Below, piece by piece: positions 1-7,800 of a stretch of DNA of 12,787 bases. Numbering within the stretch: the stretch's first letter is position 1; each line of letters begins with the position of its first letter. The stretch is taken from assembly GCA_040752255.1 (NCBI GenBank), contig JBFMFD010000069.1:1-12787 (forward strand), in the 5' to 3' direction. Source of the stretch: J051 sp040752255. GTDB taxonomy: Bacteria > Armatimonadota > Fimbriimonadia > Fimbriimonadales > ATM1. A program made the translations under genes and the position numbers. Below the pieces are notes generated by a model that did no database searches, had not been told where the DNA came from, and was given only the letters and a program-made list of their open reading frames with translations.

Positions 1-24
1 GGCGGCAAGCAGGAGCGGTCGCAT
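1..24 (-). CDS. Start of an unidentified gene running off the left edge (8 codons)
   Basis: An ATG at 24 on the minus strand lies 9 nt beyond the TAG stop of the S4-domain gene and opens a frame reading MRPLLLAA to the window edge. The basic residue followed by Leu/Ala looks like the beginning of a signal peptide or membrane anchor. The close spacing makes it a plausible fourth member of the nif3-GNAT-S4 series. No strong Shine-Dalgarno precedes it. With eight codons, no function can be assigned, and chance is a real alternative. Confidence 0.35.
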
Positions 25-33
25 GGGTCTATT

Positions 34-258
34 CTATCCGGTTTGCTGCCCTGCCCGCACGACCGCCTCTTGTCCCCCTACGCGGACGGTGTCGCCGGGT
101 CTCAGTTTGCGCCCTCTTCTCTGCTCCACTTCGCCGTTGACCAAAACCACGCCTGAGGCGATGAGCGAGCGGGCGTCTCCGCCGGTGTCGGAGAACCCCG
201 CCCACTTGAGGAATTGGCCGAGCGTGATGTACGGCGTTCGGATGGAGACCTCCCTCAT
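34..258 (-). CDS. Small S4-domain RNA-binding protein (YaaA/YbcJ-like)
   Basis: This 74-residue protein is almost entirely an S4 RNA-binding fold. Residues 10-60 carry the typical pattern: ITLGQFLKWAG, a helix, then SGVVLVNGEVEQRRGRKL and the closing PGDTVRV strand. The length and the NGE-x3-RRGRKL element match the stand-alone YaaA/YbcJ group of S4 proteins, which are presumed to bind structured RNA such as rRNA and whose exact target is not established. The frame is open further upstream to 357, but the ATG at 258 is preferred. It gives the family length and overlaps the stop of the GNAT gene as ATGA (255-258), the usual sign of translational coupling. A GGGAGG lies immediately upstream, though very close to the start. 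It belongs to the same minus-strand unit as the GNAT and Nif3 genes. The fold is near certain; the cellular role is not. Confidence 0.88.
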   Translation of the reverse strand: MREVSIRTPYITLGQFLKWAGFSDTGGDARSLIASGVVLVNGEVEQRRGRKLRPGDTVRVGGQEAVVRAGQQTG

Positions 259-677
259 GGCCTCCCAGTGGACTGGCGCTCGTAGTTGACGAGCGTTGCG
301 CCGCTGACCCACTGGAAGCCCAGTTGCTGATAGAAGAGCACGGAGCGCAGGTCGCACAGCACGTCGAGTTTATAGTAGTCTTTATAGCGCTCGACAGCGG
401 CGCGCACGAGGGCCTTTCCGATGCCGCGGCGCTGGAACTCGGGGCGAACTTCGAGCAGTGGAATGTAGGCGATGTAGAAGCCGTCGGTGAACACGGTGAT
501 GAATCCCGCCAATTTGCCGTCAACGCGCGCGAGGCAGTACTCGGATGCGTTCTTGAACACCTTGTGCGCCACCTCCGGGGGAGGCGGGTTCTCCCAGCCC
601 ACGAAGAATCCTTCGAACTCCTCCGGCTTCAGGGTCTCGTCGTTCCAAACCAACTCAAAGTCCGCCATGGGCTCCAT
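255..677 (-). CDS. GNAT-family N-acetyltransferase
   Basis: The product has 140 residues, the size of a single GNAT domain. The acetyl-CoA-binding motif A is clear at residues 76-90: strand LLEVRPEF followed by QRRGIGKAL, the Q/R-x2-G-x-G loop that grips the pyrophosphate of CoA, and the long helix after it. The C-terminal FYQQLGF (115-121) is the motif B segment common to small-molecule and peptide acetyltransferases. The N-terminal part, with an acidic stretch and several Pro and Trp residues, would form the substrate side and gives no hint of substrate. No signal peptide is present, so it is cytoplasmic. ATGs at 677 and 668 are both possible. The upstream one is given because AGGG sits about 5 nt before it, whereas the GGAG before the second is too close. 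It starts 25 nt after the Nif3 gene and overlaps the S4 gene by 4 nt, so the three are probably co-transcribed. The substrate is unknown. Confidence 0.88.
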   Translation of the reverse strand: MEPMADFELVWNDETLKPEEFEGFFVGWENPPPPEVAHKVFKNASEYCLARVDGKLAGFITVFTDGFYIAYIPLLEVRPEFQRRGIGKALVRAAVERYKDYYKLDVLCDLRSVLFYQQLGFQWVSGATLVNYERQSTGRP

Positions 678-702
678 TGAACCCTAAATCGCCGGGGCGG
701 AG

Positions 703-1803
703 TTATGCCGGGTTGCCGGCAGAGCCGTCTTGCGGGACAACAGCGTCGCAGCGCACTTCCGGCAGCGCAGCGGCGAGCCGAGGAGCAAGAGCCTCCATTC
801 CCGGATGTTCGGTGTGGAAGTGACCCGCGTCCACCAGGACGAAGCCTGCCTCCGCAGCCGCCACCGCTTCATGGTGGCGCACTTCGCCCGTAACGAGCGC
901 GTCGCAACCCGCCGCCATCGCGCTCGCCCAATAGTCCCCTCCCGTACCGCCGACGACTGCGACGCGCGACACGCTCCGCTCCGGCGGGCCGAACAACCGA
1001 CTGCGCGAACCGAGGGCAGTGTCAACGAACGGACGCAACTCGCGGGCGGGGAGAGGCTCGGGCAGCAGCCCTGCGCGCGCGATCGAGATCGCTGCTCCGT
1101 TCGCCAACTCGTAGAGGTCGAAGGCCGGCTCGTCGTAAGGGTGGTGTTGTGCGAGCACGTGGATTGCTTGCTCCCGCGCGTGTTCGGGGACGATCATCTC
1201 GACGCGCACCTCTTCAACCGTCTCGCGGCTTCCGACCTCGCCTATCGCCGGTTGCGCGCCAGGCTGAGGCTCGAACGTGCCCGCCCCAGGTGACAGAAAC
1301 GCGCAACGCCGGTAGAGACCGATCTGCCCGCACCCTGCGTCGGCGAGCGCGTCCAGAAGGGGGTCGGCGCTGCCTGCGGGGAGAAAGGTCACCAGTTTGT
1401 AAGACCTCGCGAGGGCGTCCTGCCCGAACGGGGCTACGTCGTGCAGGCTCAGGCGCGCCGCGAGCGTATCGTTGACGCCTCCTTCGGCGGCGTCCCAGTT
1501 CGTGTGCGCGGCGACGATCGCTATGCCTTGCTCCACGGCTGCGCGCAACACAGGCAGTGGGTGTTCTTCACCTGCGAGCGCGCTGAGCGGCCGGTAGATT
1601 GGCGGATGGTGGACCACGAGCGCCTGTGCGCCTTCGTGGGCTGCCTGCCTAACCAGCGCGAGCGTGCAGTCGAGCGCGACGAGCGCACGGGTCAACGGCG
1701 TGGAGGCGCTGCCGACCTGCAGCCCGCCGGGGTCGCCGGGCAGGGCGAGGCTCCTCGGCGCGATCTGCTCGAGCGCTGCAACAAGGTCGGCGACGGTTGG
1801 CAC
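703..1803 (-). CDS. Nif3-like dinuclear metal center protein (YqfO/YbgI family)
   Basis: This 366-residue protein belongs to the Nif3 family (often labelled GTP cyclohydrolase 1 type 2 homologue), toroidal hexamers with a two-metal site. The expected ligands are present: H65-H66 in VVHHPP, D104 in HTNWD, and H328 and E332 in DAGHFHTE. The two Nif3 halves (about 1-125 and 245-350) are separated by an insert at about 130-240. Its YKLVTFLPAG start and HHPYDEPAFDLYEL end are typical of the PII-like insert of the longer YqfO-type members, and the total length fits that subgroup. The usual GDNxGLQVG loop reads GDPGGLQVG here. The start codon is GTG, fixed by the family N-terminus (MPTVADLVAALEQIAP), with no Shine-Dalgarno but a TAAACT hexamer 6 nt upstream. 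It leads the minus-strand unit with GNAT and S4 genes and is divergent from the secreted protein at 1921. The biochemical function of the family remains uncertain. Confidence 0.95.
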   Translation of the reverse strand: MPTVADLVAALEQIAPRSLALPGDPGGLQVGSASTPLTRALVALDCTLALVRQAAHEGAQALVVHHPPIYRPLSALAGEEHPLPVLRAAVEQGIAIVAAHTNWDAAEGGVNDTLAARLSLHDVAPFGQDALARSYKLVTFLPAGSADPLLDALADAGCGQIGLYRRCAFLSPGAGTFEPQPGAQPAIGEVGSRETVEEVRVEMIVPEHAREQAIHVLAQHHPYDEPAFDLYELANGAAISIARAGLLPEPLPARELRPFVDTALGSRSRLFGPPERSVSRVAVVGGTGGDYWASAMAAGCDALVTGEVRHHEAVAAAEAGFVLVDAGHFHTEHPGMEALAPRLAAALPEVRCDAVVPQDGSAGNPA

Positions 1804-1809
1804 CGTAGG

Positions 1810-1815
1810 AGTTTA
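1810..1815 (-). promoter_or_regulatory. Putative -10 hexamer for the nif3 unit (leaderless type)
   Basis: Read on the minus strand this is TAAACT, fitting the TANNNT pattern, ending 6 nt before the GTG start of the Nif3 gene. Transcription would begin at or next to the start codon. No clear -35 hexamer and no Shine-Dalgarno are visible. The call rests on this site resembling the arrangement at four other unit-leading genes in the window. Confidence 0.45.
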
Positions 1816-1856
1816 CTTGCCTTCGCCGTGCCGGAAGCCGCCCTACTGATTGCGAG

Positions 1857-1877
1857 GTTGCCGGCCCCCTCGGCAAC
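1857..1877. repeat. Perfect 7-bp inverted repeat between the divergent nif3 and 1921 genes
   Basis: GTTGCCG and CGGCAAC are separated by a 7-nt loop (GCCCCCT). The repeat is GC-rich and lies midway in the 117-bp divergent intergenic region, about 40 bp upstream of the nif3 -10 candidate and 43 bp upstream of the ATG at 1921. No T-run follows on either strand, so it is not a typical intrinsic terminator. It could be an operator or a leader hairpin of the plus-strand transcript. Confidence 0.4.
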
Positions 1878-1907
1878 AAAAGACGCCGCTCTACCCGTCA
1901 CAACGGG

Positions 1908-1913
1908 AAGGAG
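1908..1913 (+). promoter_or_regulatory. Strong Shine-Dalgarno that sets the start at 1921
   Basis: AAGGAG lies within a purine-rich run, with 7 nt between it and the ATG at 1921. It selects this ATG even though the frame is open for another 160 codons upstream (to 1441), where it only overlaps the antisense of the Nif3 gene. It is the best Shine-Dalgarno in the window and contrasts with the poor or absent ones at most other unit-leading genes. Confidence 0.85.
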
Positions 1914-1920
1914 AGGACTT

Positions 1921-3897
1921 ATGTTGGCAGCTTTACTCATCGTATCCGGTTTCGCGCTCGCGCCGGGCGGCGCTCAGAAGCAAGAGGTTTTCCATCCGAT
2001 TCATTCGGGCCGCGCCGAGGCGGAGATGTACGACACGCGCACGGTTCAACCGCAGATTCAGCGCTCTTGGCCGTGGGACGGGCCGATCACCGAGGCGCCG
2101 TTTCACGCAGGGGCGAACGACTTGGGCATCGGCTCACGCGGCACGCGCCTAAGCACGCCACCGCCGACGCCGTTCGGCGGAGCATGGGCGATGAACGGCG
2201 CGTGCGGCTTCGCGGGCATCTCGCAGACGCGCTACACGCCCCCCGACCCAACCCTAGCCGTTGGGCCCGAACACATCGTCGAGACGGTGAACGCGAGCAT
2301 CGCGTTCTATCGGAAGGACGGTACGCTCGAGTTTTCGGTGGACCTTGACAACCGCGGCAACCCTGGGTTCTTCGAGCCTGTCGGCGCGGGGTCGTTCGTC
2401 GTTGACCCCAAAGTGCTGTACGATCCGGACGCCCAGCGGTTTGTGGTCGTGGCGATCGAGGTGTACTTCGGCAACAGCGCCTGGATTGACATCGCAGTCT
2501 CGGACGACAGCAACCCGCACGGCATTTGGTACAAGTACCGCATGTCCGCCGTCATCCCGATCGGCAGCGCGACCTACTGGGTGGATTATCCGTCGTTCGG
2601 CTACGACAGCGAGGCGTACTACACGGGCGGAAACCTCTTTCGGTTGAGCGGCTCGGGCGGAAGCACCGCCGGCATCCTGTTCCGCGCGTTCGATAAGCGA
2701 CCGATGCTGGTTGGAGACCCAATCGTGTTCAACGACATGGTGTACGCGAACAGCTTCTCGGCTCAAGCAGGTCTTCACTTTGGCGCTAACCCCGCCGGGT
2801 ACTACGCAAGCGTTGGCTCGACCTCCTCGATTCGGCTCTACGCCATTCGCGACCCCGCCGGCAGCCCGAGCCTTGTAACGACGACCGTAGCCGTTCCCGG
2901 GTTCACGCCCTCGAACCGCAACTCGGTGCCGAACCTCGGCGGCGGCAGCGTGGACCCGCTCGATGGGCGCGTGTTCAACGTCGCGTGGCGGGACGGGCGG
3001 CTCTACACCGCTCACCCCGTTGTGGTGAACTCTGCGGTGAAGGCACGTTGGTATCAATTCAACGTGGGCAACTGGCCCGACAGCGGCACGCCCTCGCTCG
3101 CGCAGGTCGGCACGATTGACCCCGGCAGCGGCATCCACACGTTCTACCCGGCGTTGATGGAGAACGCGCTTGGCGACGTGGGCATGGTGCTTGCTCGGAG
3201 CGCGAGCACGGAGTACGTTTCTGTGCAGCTGACCTCTCGCACCGTGCTCGACGCGCCGGGCGCAATGGGACCGCTGATGCAGGTGAAGGTCGGCAACCGC
3301 ACCGCGAGCGGACGCTGGGGCGACTACTACGCGATCGGCGTTGACCCGTCCGACCATACCACGTTTTGGGCGATTGGGCAGTACTCCGACCAAGGAGTGA
3401 ACGGCTGGGCTACCTGGATCAACTGCCTCGAAGTGGGAGAGAAGATTCTCGCGACCTCGATGCAGGTGACGCGCGGCGAGCACGTCGCGGGCGCCGTCGG
3501 CGACCTCGCTTCAGCCAACGATGCGTACGTCGAGGTGGCTGCGCGACGCCCGAGCGTCGTGGCGGATGCGAGCGCCGAGATTGTCATCAGCGGCACCGCG
3601 CTCCAGGATAACCCGCGCGCCTTGCAGTTCGTCCTCGAAGCAGGCACCGAGGGCTCACCCACGCTGGAGCGAATCGAGTTCTGGAACTTCGAGCAGCAGC
3701 GGTGGGACGTTGTGGCGGAGCGCGGCGGGACGACCGGCGACACGGTTCAGACGGCGAGCGTGCTGTCGAACGCCGGGCGATACGTTGATGACGGGACGCT
3801 GGAGGTCCGCGCTCGCCTCGGCTTCCACGACAGCGGGGTTACGTTCGTGGCGTGGAAGACGCGGTGGGACTTGGCGTATTGGCGGGTGTTGCGGTAG
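1921..3897 (+). CDS. Secreted propeller-like protein of unknown function
   Basis: The product has 658 residues. The N-terminus (MLAALLIVSGFALAPGGAQ) is a short hydrophobic signal sequence without a basic n-region, so export is likely but not certain. The body (about 100-505) is rich in strands, Gly, Asp and aromatics. It carries recurring local patterns: YTPPDPTLAVGPEHIVETVN (105-124), DPKVLYDPDAQRFVVVAI (162-179), GGGSVDPLDGRVFNVAW (340-356) and GRWGDYYAIGVDP with TFWAIGQYSD (464-490). The blade-like layout suggests a beta-propeller or similar sheet fold. The DPT-x-AVGP and RWGDY elements resemble those of uncharacterised secreted bacterial proteins, by my recollection. A separate C-terminal part (about 512-658) has a beta-sandwich-like pattern, with IEFWNFEQQRWDVV (585-598) and YVDDGTLEVRARL (621-633). 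I recognise no catalytic motif. The start is fixed by a strong Shine-Dalgarno. The gene is followed after 59 nt by the TPR gene. Function unknown. Confidence 0.85.
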   Translation: MLAALLIVSGFALAPGGAQKQEVFHPIHSGRAEAEMYDTRTVQPQIQRSWPWDGPITEAPFHAGANDLGIGSRGTRLSTPPPTPFGGAWAMNGACGFAGISQTRYTPPDPTLAVGPEHIVETVNASIAFYRKDGTLEFSVDLDNRGNPGFFEPVGAGSFVVDPKVLYDPDAQRFVVVAIEVYFGNSAWIDIAVSDDSNPHGIWYKYRMSAVIPIGSATYWVDYPSFGYDSEAYYTGGNLFRLSGSGGSTAGILFRAFDKRPMLVGDPIVFNDMVYANSFSAQAGLHFGANPAGYYASVGSTSSIRLYAIRDPAGSPSLVTTTVAVPGFTPSNRNSVPNLGGGSVDPLDGRVFNVAWRDGRLYTAHPVVVNSAVKARWYQFNVGNWPDSGTPSLAQVGTIDPGSGIHTFYPALMENALGDVGMVLARSASTEYVSVQLTSRTVLDAPGAMGPLMQVKVGNRTASGRWGDYYAIGVDPSDHTTFWAIGQYSDQGVNGWATWINCLEVGEKILATSMQVTRGEHVAGAVGDLASANDAYVEVAARRPSVVADASAEIVISGTALQDNPRALQFVLEAGTEGSPTLERIEFWNFEQQRWDVVAERGGTTGDTVQTASVLSNAGRYVDDGTLEVRARLGFHDSGVTFVAWKTRWDLAYWRVLR

Positions 3898-3945
3898 TGC
3901 TTCAGATCGTTGCGCGGATACATCAACGCTAGTGCGGCGTGCTGC

Positions 3946-3951
3946 CATAAT
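3946..3951 (+). promoter_or_regulatory. Putative -10 hexamer for the TPR gene (leaderless type)
   Basis: CATAAT ends 5 nt before the ATG at 3957. This spacing would put the transcription start at the initiation codon, and no Shine-Dalgarno is visible. It suggests the TPR gene can be transcribed independently of the secreted-protein gene that ends at 3897. No good -35 element is seen. Confidence 0.45.
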
Positions 3952-3956
3952 CGGGC

Positions 3957-4715
3957 ATGAACACGCGGGATTCCGTGGACGAGGCGTGGGCCCTGGTCGG
4001 AGAAGGGCTGTCACACGCTCTCCGTGGTAGAAGCGAAGAGGCGGTTGCTTGCTTCGAGCGCTCCCTCGCAATTGAGGGTACCGACGCCGAGATCAAAACC
4101 ATGGCGCTCGAGAGCATGGGTATCGCGCTAAGACATCTTGGGCGCCTCGCGGAGGCGATCGAGTGCTTCGATCGAGCCATTGCCATGGAAGGGGTGCCGG
4201 ACGAAGAGAAGGCGGGCGCGTTCCTCAACAAGGGCGTTACGCTCGCGCAACTCGAGCGGCACGAGGATGCGCTCCGGTGCTTCGATCGACTAGTCGCGAC
4301 GCAGGGGGCGTCGGGCGATGAGAGGGCGAGCGCGTGGACCAAGATGGGCGCATCCCTCGCAGCGCTTGGGCGGAGCCACGAGGCGATCGAGTACTTCGAC
4401 CGGGTTGTCGCGATGAAGGAAGCAACGGACGAGGAGAAGGCGGAGGCACTCTTGAGCAAGGCGGAGCATCTTCGACAACTCCAGAGGCGCCGGGATGAGA
4501 TCGAGTGCTACGACCAGGTCATCGCGATGGAGGTGGAGCTGACCGAGGAAAAAGCGTGCGCCCTAATCAACAAGGGTGCAGCAGTCGCCGGGCTTGGGCG
4601 AACTCATGACGCGATTGAGTGCTACGAGAGGGCCCTGGCATTGCCGGGAGTTCCCCCAGAAACCCGCCACGCGGCGGAAGAAGCCAGGGCAGAGCTCCTC
4701 GAACAGAACAACTGA
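3957..4715 (+). CDS. TPR-repeat protein with exact 38-residue units
   Basis: This 252-residue, cytoplasmic-looking protein has no signal peptide or membrane segment. It consists almost wholly of helix-turn-helix repeats. Helix B segments begin at residues 29, 67, 105, 143, 181 and 219 with the pattern A-[IV]-x-C-[FY]-[DE]-R, an exact 38-residue period with no insertion or deletion. The helix A positions carry the TPR signature of a G/A-rich segment followed by LGR-x-x-E. The 4 residues beyond the canonical 34 lie between helix B and the next helix A, an acidic EG-x-x-D-E-E-K linker. Such arrays are protein-binding scaffolds; the partner is unknown and no enzymatic domain is fused. The start is ATG 3957 with a -10-like hexamer and no Shine-Dalgarno. 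Cysteines recur at the same helix B position in five of the six units. Confidence 0.92.
   Translation: MNTRDSVDEAWALVGEGLSHALRGRSEEAVACFERSLAIEGTDAEIKTMALESMGIALRHLGRLAEAIECFDRAIAMEGVPDEEKAGAFLNKGVTLAQLERHEDALRCFDRLVATQGASGDERASAWTKMGASLAALGRSHEAIEYFDRVVAMKEATDEEKAEALLSKAEHLRQLQRRRDEIECYDQVIAMEVELTEEKACALINKGAAVAGLGRTHDAIECYERALALPGVPPETRHAAEEARAELLEQNN
4041..4610 (+). repeat. Five in-frame 114-bp repeat units inside the TPR gene
   Basis: These are five consecutive 38-codon units (residues 29-218), followed by a partial sixth. Similarity is visible at DNA level: the segment beginning at 4152 recurs nearly unchanged at 4380, exactly two units later. This suggests growth of the array by duplication rather than convergence. 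Confidence 0.8.
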
Positions 4716-4806
4716 CGCGCACAACACGCAGTCGTGTGGCCCGCATTGCACTTCCAACCTCCCGCCAAGCCGAGCACCCGCATCGCACGCCACCCCCCGC
4801 GACCGC
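4716..4806. other. Convergent intergenic region, no clear terminator
   Basis: This is a C-rich 91-bp spacer between the convergent TPR and Asp-box genes. The only symmetry I see is a weak 5-bp stem (ACACG, loop CAGT, CGTGT at 4724-4737) with no T-run. No intrinsic terminator of the usual form is present. Confidence 0.5.
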
Positions 4807-7800
4807 TCAGCCGTCGCTGCGTGGGCGGGGGGTGATGCGCTGTTGTCCGACGCGCTGCAGTTCGCGGTTCAGCGCCGCGAGTGGGGCGTCGAGAGCCGAA
4901 TCGAGTTTCGCCAGCTCGGCATCCAGCAGCCGCGAAAGCTCTTCGAACACCGCAACCGCCTGATCCGTCGGGCGGAACGGGCTGCCCTGCACGACTCCGA
5001 TGAGCGCGGCGATGCGGTTGTTCAACTTGATCGGATAGTTGAGCGGATCCTGGCCGCTGCGATTGCGAACCTGATAGATCTCCTCTTCCACCGCCGAGAT
5101 CGCCTTCATGAAGTTCTCTGCCGCCCGCGCGACCGCCGCGTCTTCGGTCTTCGAGAGCCGATCCTCAACCTGCGCCTTCAGGTCGCGAATCAGTACGACG
5201 GCGTCGTTCGCTTGGTTGGTCTTTTCGACGACGCGCATCGTGAAGCGGAAGCGCTGGACGAGGTCCTCTTCAGTTGCGGGCGTGCGCGGGTCCTTGAGCA
5301 ATCGGAAGCGCGTCTCGAGGCGTTGCTCTCCTAGGGTGAGGCGCACGGTGTACTCGCCGGGAGGCGCTTCAACCGGTCGCGGGCCCGCCGCCCAGAGGAT
5401 CATCCCTTGGAAGCCGCGGAACGACGGATAACTCAAGCCACTCACAGCGACGCGGTGCATGCCCGCCTCGGTGGGAGCGGAGCGCACCTGCCCCACTACC
5501 CTCCCCTCTTGATCGAGGACCTCGACTTGCGCCGAGGAGACGCCCTGAGGCAGGTAGTAGCTCATCACGACTCCGCTCATCGGGTTGGCGCCGTCCGTCG
5601 GGCCGCCGTTTCCGCCCCAGCGCTCCAGCGGTTGGTCGGCGGGCTTGAACAGGTGTGGGCGCTGCGCGTCGCGCACGTCGGCAACTTCTCTCAGCGGTGA
5701 GAAATCGTCAAGAATCCAGAACGAGCGGCCGTGCGTTGCTGCGACAAGGTCGTTGTCCTTGATGACCAGGTCGTGAACGGGCACTATCGGCAGGTTGAGT
5801 TTGAGTGACTGCCAGTTCGCGCCGTCGTCGAAGCTGACGAAGACGCCGTGACTCTCGGTTCCACAGAAGAGGAGACCCTTGCGCTTCGGATCCTCGCGAA
5901 CGACGCGGACGAAGGAGTCGGACGGCAGGCCGTTCACGATCTTTGTCCAGGTTCGTCCGAAGTCGTGCGTCTTGAAGATGTAGGGCGCGAAGTCGTCGTT
6001 TTCGTGGTTGTCAACGGCGAGGTATGCCGTGCCCTCGCCGTGAGCGGAGGCGTCGAGGATGCTGCACAGCCCCCACTCGGGCATGTCGCGTGGCGTTACG
6101 TTGGTCCACGTTCGTCCGCCGTCGCGCGTAACGTGCACAAGGCCGTCGTCCGATCCGCACCACAGGACGCTTGGGTTCCGCGGCGATTCGGCGATGGTAA
6201 AGATGGTGGCGTAGTACTCGACGCTCGTGTTGTCCTTGGTGATGGGTCCTCCGCTGGGTTGCAGTGTGCGCGGGTCGTTCCGCGTTAGGTCTGGGCTAAT
6301 CATCGTCCAAGACTGACCGAGGTTGGTGCTTCTTAAGAGATACTGGGAGCTGGTGTAAAGTACGTTGGAATCGTGCGCGCTGAAGTGAATGGGGAACGTC
6401 CACTGGAAGCGATGCTTGAGGTCAACCGCGCCGTGCCCCATCGGGTTGTCGGGCCAGGCGTTGACGTTCCGCGAGATGCCGAGGCGATGGAACGTTACCT
6501 CGAGGTAGCCGCCGTAGCTTCCCCCGACGACGATTTCCGGGTCGTCGGGCTTGGCTACCACATAGCCGCTTTCGCCTCCTGCGGTGGATGTCCAGTCTTC
6601 GCGGCGGATGCCCGGGCCCCTCGTGCGGCTCGGGATGCGAACGGTGCTGTTGTCCTGCTGCGCTCCCAAGACGTTGTAGGGATAGGCGTTGTCTGTGCTG
6701 ACGTGGTACATCTGCGCCGTCGCGTAGTTCTGGTGCGACCACGTGTTGCCGCCGTCGGTTGTTACGTTTCCTCCGCCGTCATTGGCGTTGATCATACGTT
6801 CGGTGTCTTCTGGGTGAATCCAGAGGTCGTGATTGTCGCTGTGAGGCACGCGGAGCGAGCGGAAGGTTTGCCCTCCGTCGGTCGAGCGAAAGAAGCCGAC
6901 GTTCAGTACGTACAGCTTGTCCTTCTCCTTCGGATCTGCGTAAATGCGCGTATAGTAGAATGCGCGCTGCCGATAGTTGCGATCCTCGTTGACCAACTCC
7001 CAGGTTGCGCCGGCGTCGTCGGATCGAAAGATGCCGCCATCCTCCGCCTCGACAATCGCGTACACGCGCTTCGGGTCGGCGGGCGAGACCGCAACTCCGA
7101 TCTTGCCGAGGATTCCCTTCGGCATGCCGGGGTTGCGCGAGATGTCGGCCCATGACCTGCCGCCGTCCGTGCTTTTGAACAGTTTGCTGCCCGATCCGCC
7201 GCTGTTCAACGAGTGAGGCGTGCGCCAAGCCTCCCACGTCGCGGCGTAGAGCACGTCCGGGTTGCTCGGTTCGAAGCTGATGTCCACCGCGCCCGCGCGG
7301 TCGTTCACATAGAGGATGCGCTCCCAGGTTCGTCCTCCGTTCGTCGTCTTGAACACTCCCCGCTCAGGGTTTGGCCCATAGACGTGCCCCAGCGCGGCGA
7401 CGTAAACGACGTCCGGGTTTGTCGGGTGGATGCGAACTCGCGCTATGTGACGGGTCTCCTTCAGGCCGACATTCGTCCAAGTTTTGCCGCCATCGGTGGA
7501 CTTATACACGCCGTCACCGTGCGAGACGTTGCCTCGCAGTTCGGTCTCCCCCATCCCCACGTACACAACATCCGGATTCGATCGGCTGACGTCTATGGAG
7601 CCTACGGAGCCGGTGGCGAAGAAGCCATCGGACACGTTGCTCCAGGTCTGCCCGGCGTCCTCGGTTTTCCAGACGCCGCCTCCGGTTGCGCCCATGAAGA
7701 AGTGGTCGGGGCGCTGCACGGTTCCGGCTACGGCACAGGAGCGCCCGCCTCGGAACGGCCCGATCTCCCTCCACTGGAGCCCTTCGAAGAGTGCAGGGTT

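Noticed and set aside
1441..1920. N-terminal 160-codon extension of the secreted protein
   Set aside because: It lies antisense to the Nif3 gene, has no coherent pattern, and the strong Shine-Dalgarno and signal sequence place the start at 1921.
2254..3483. Minus-strand open frame of 409 codons inside the secreted-protein gene
   Set aside because: The translation is rich in Arg, His and Val in low-complexity fashion, as expected from the complement of a GC-rich gene. The plus frame has a signal sequence, a strong Shine-Dalgarno and coherent domain patterns.
4724..4737. Small hairpin between the convergent genes as a bidirectional terminator
   Set aside because: The stem has only 5 bp and no T-run on either side, so it is within chance expectation.
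4576..5334. Plus-strand frame spanning the end of the TPR gene and the antisense of the Asp-box gene
   Set aside because: It overlaps two convergent genes with better support and shows no domain.
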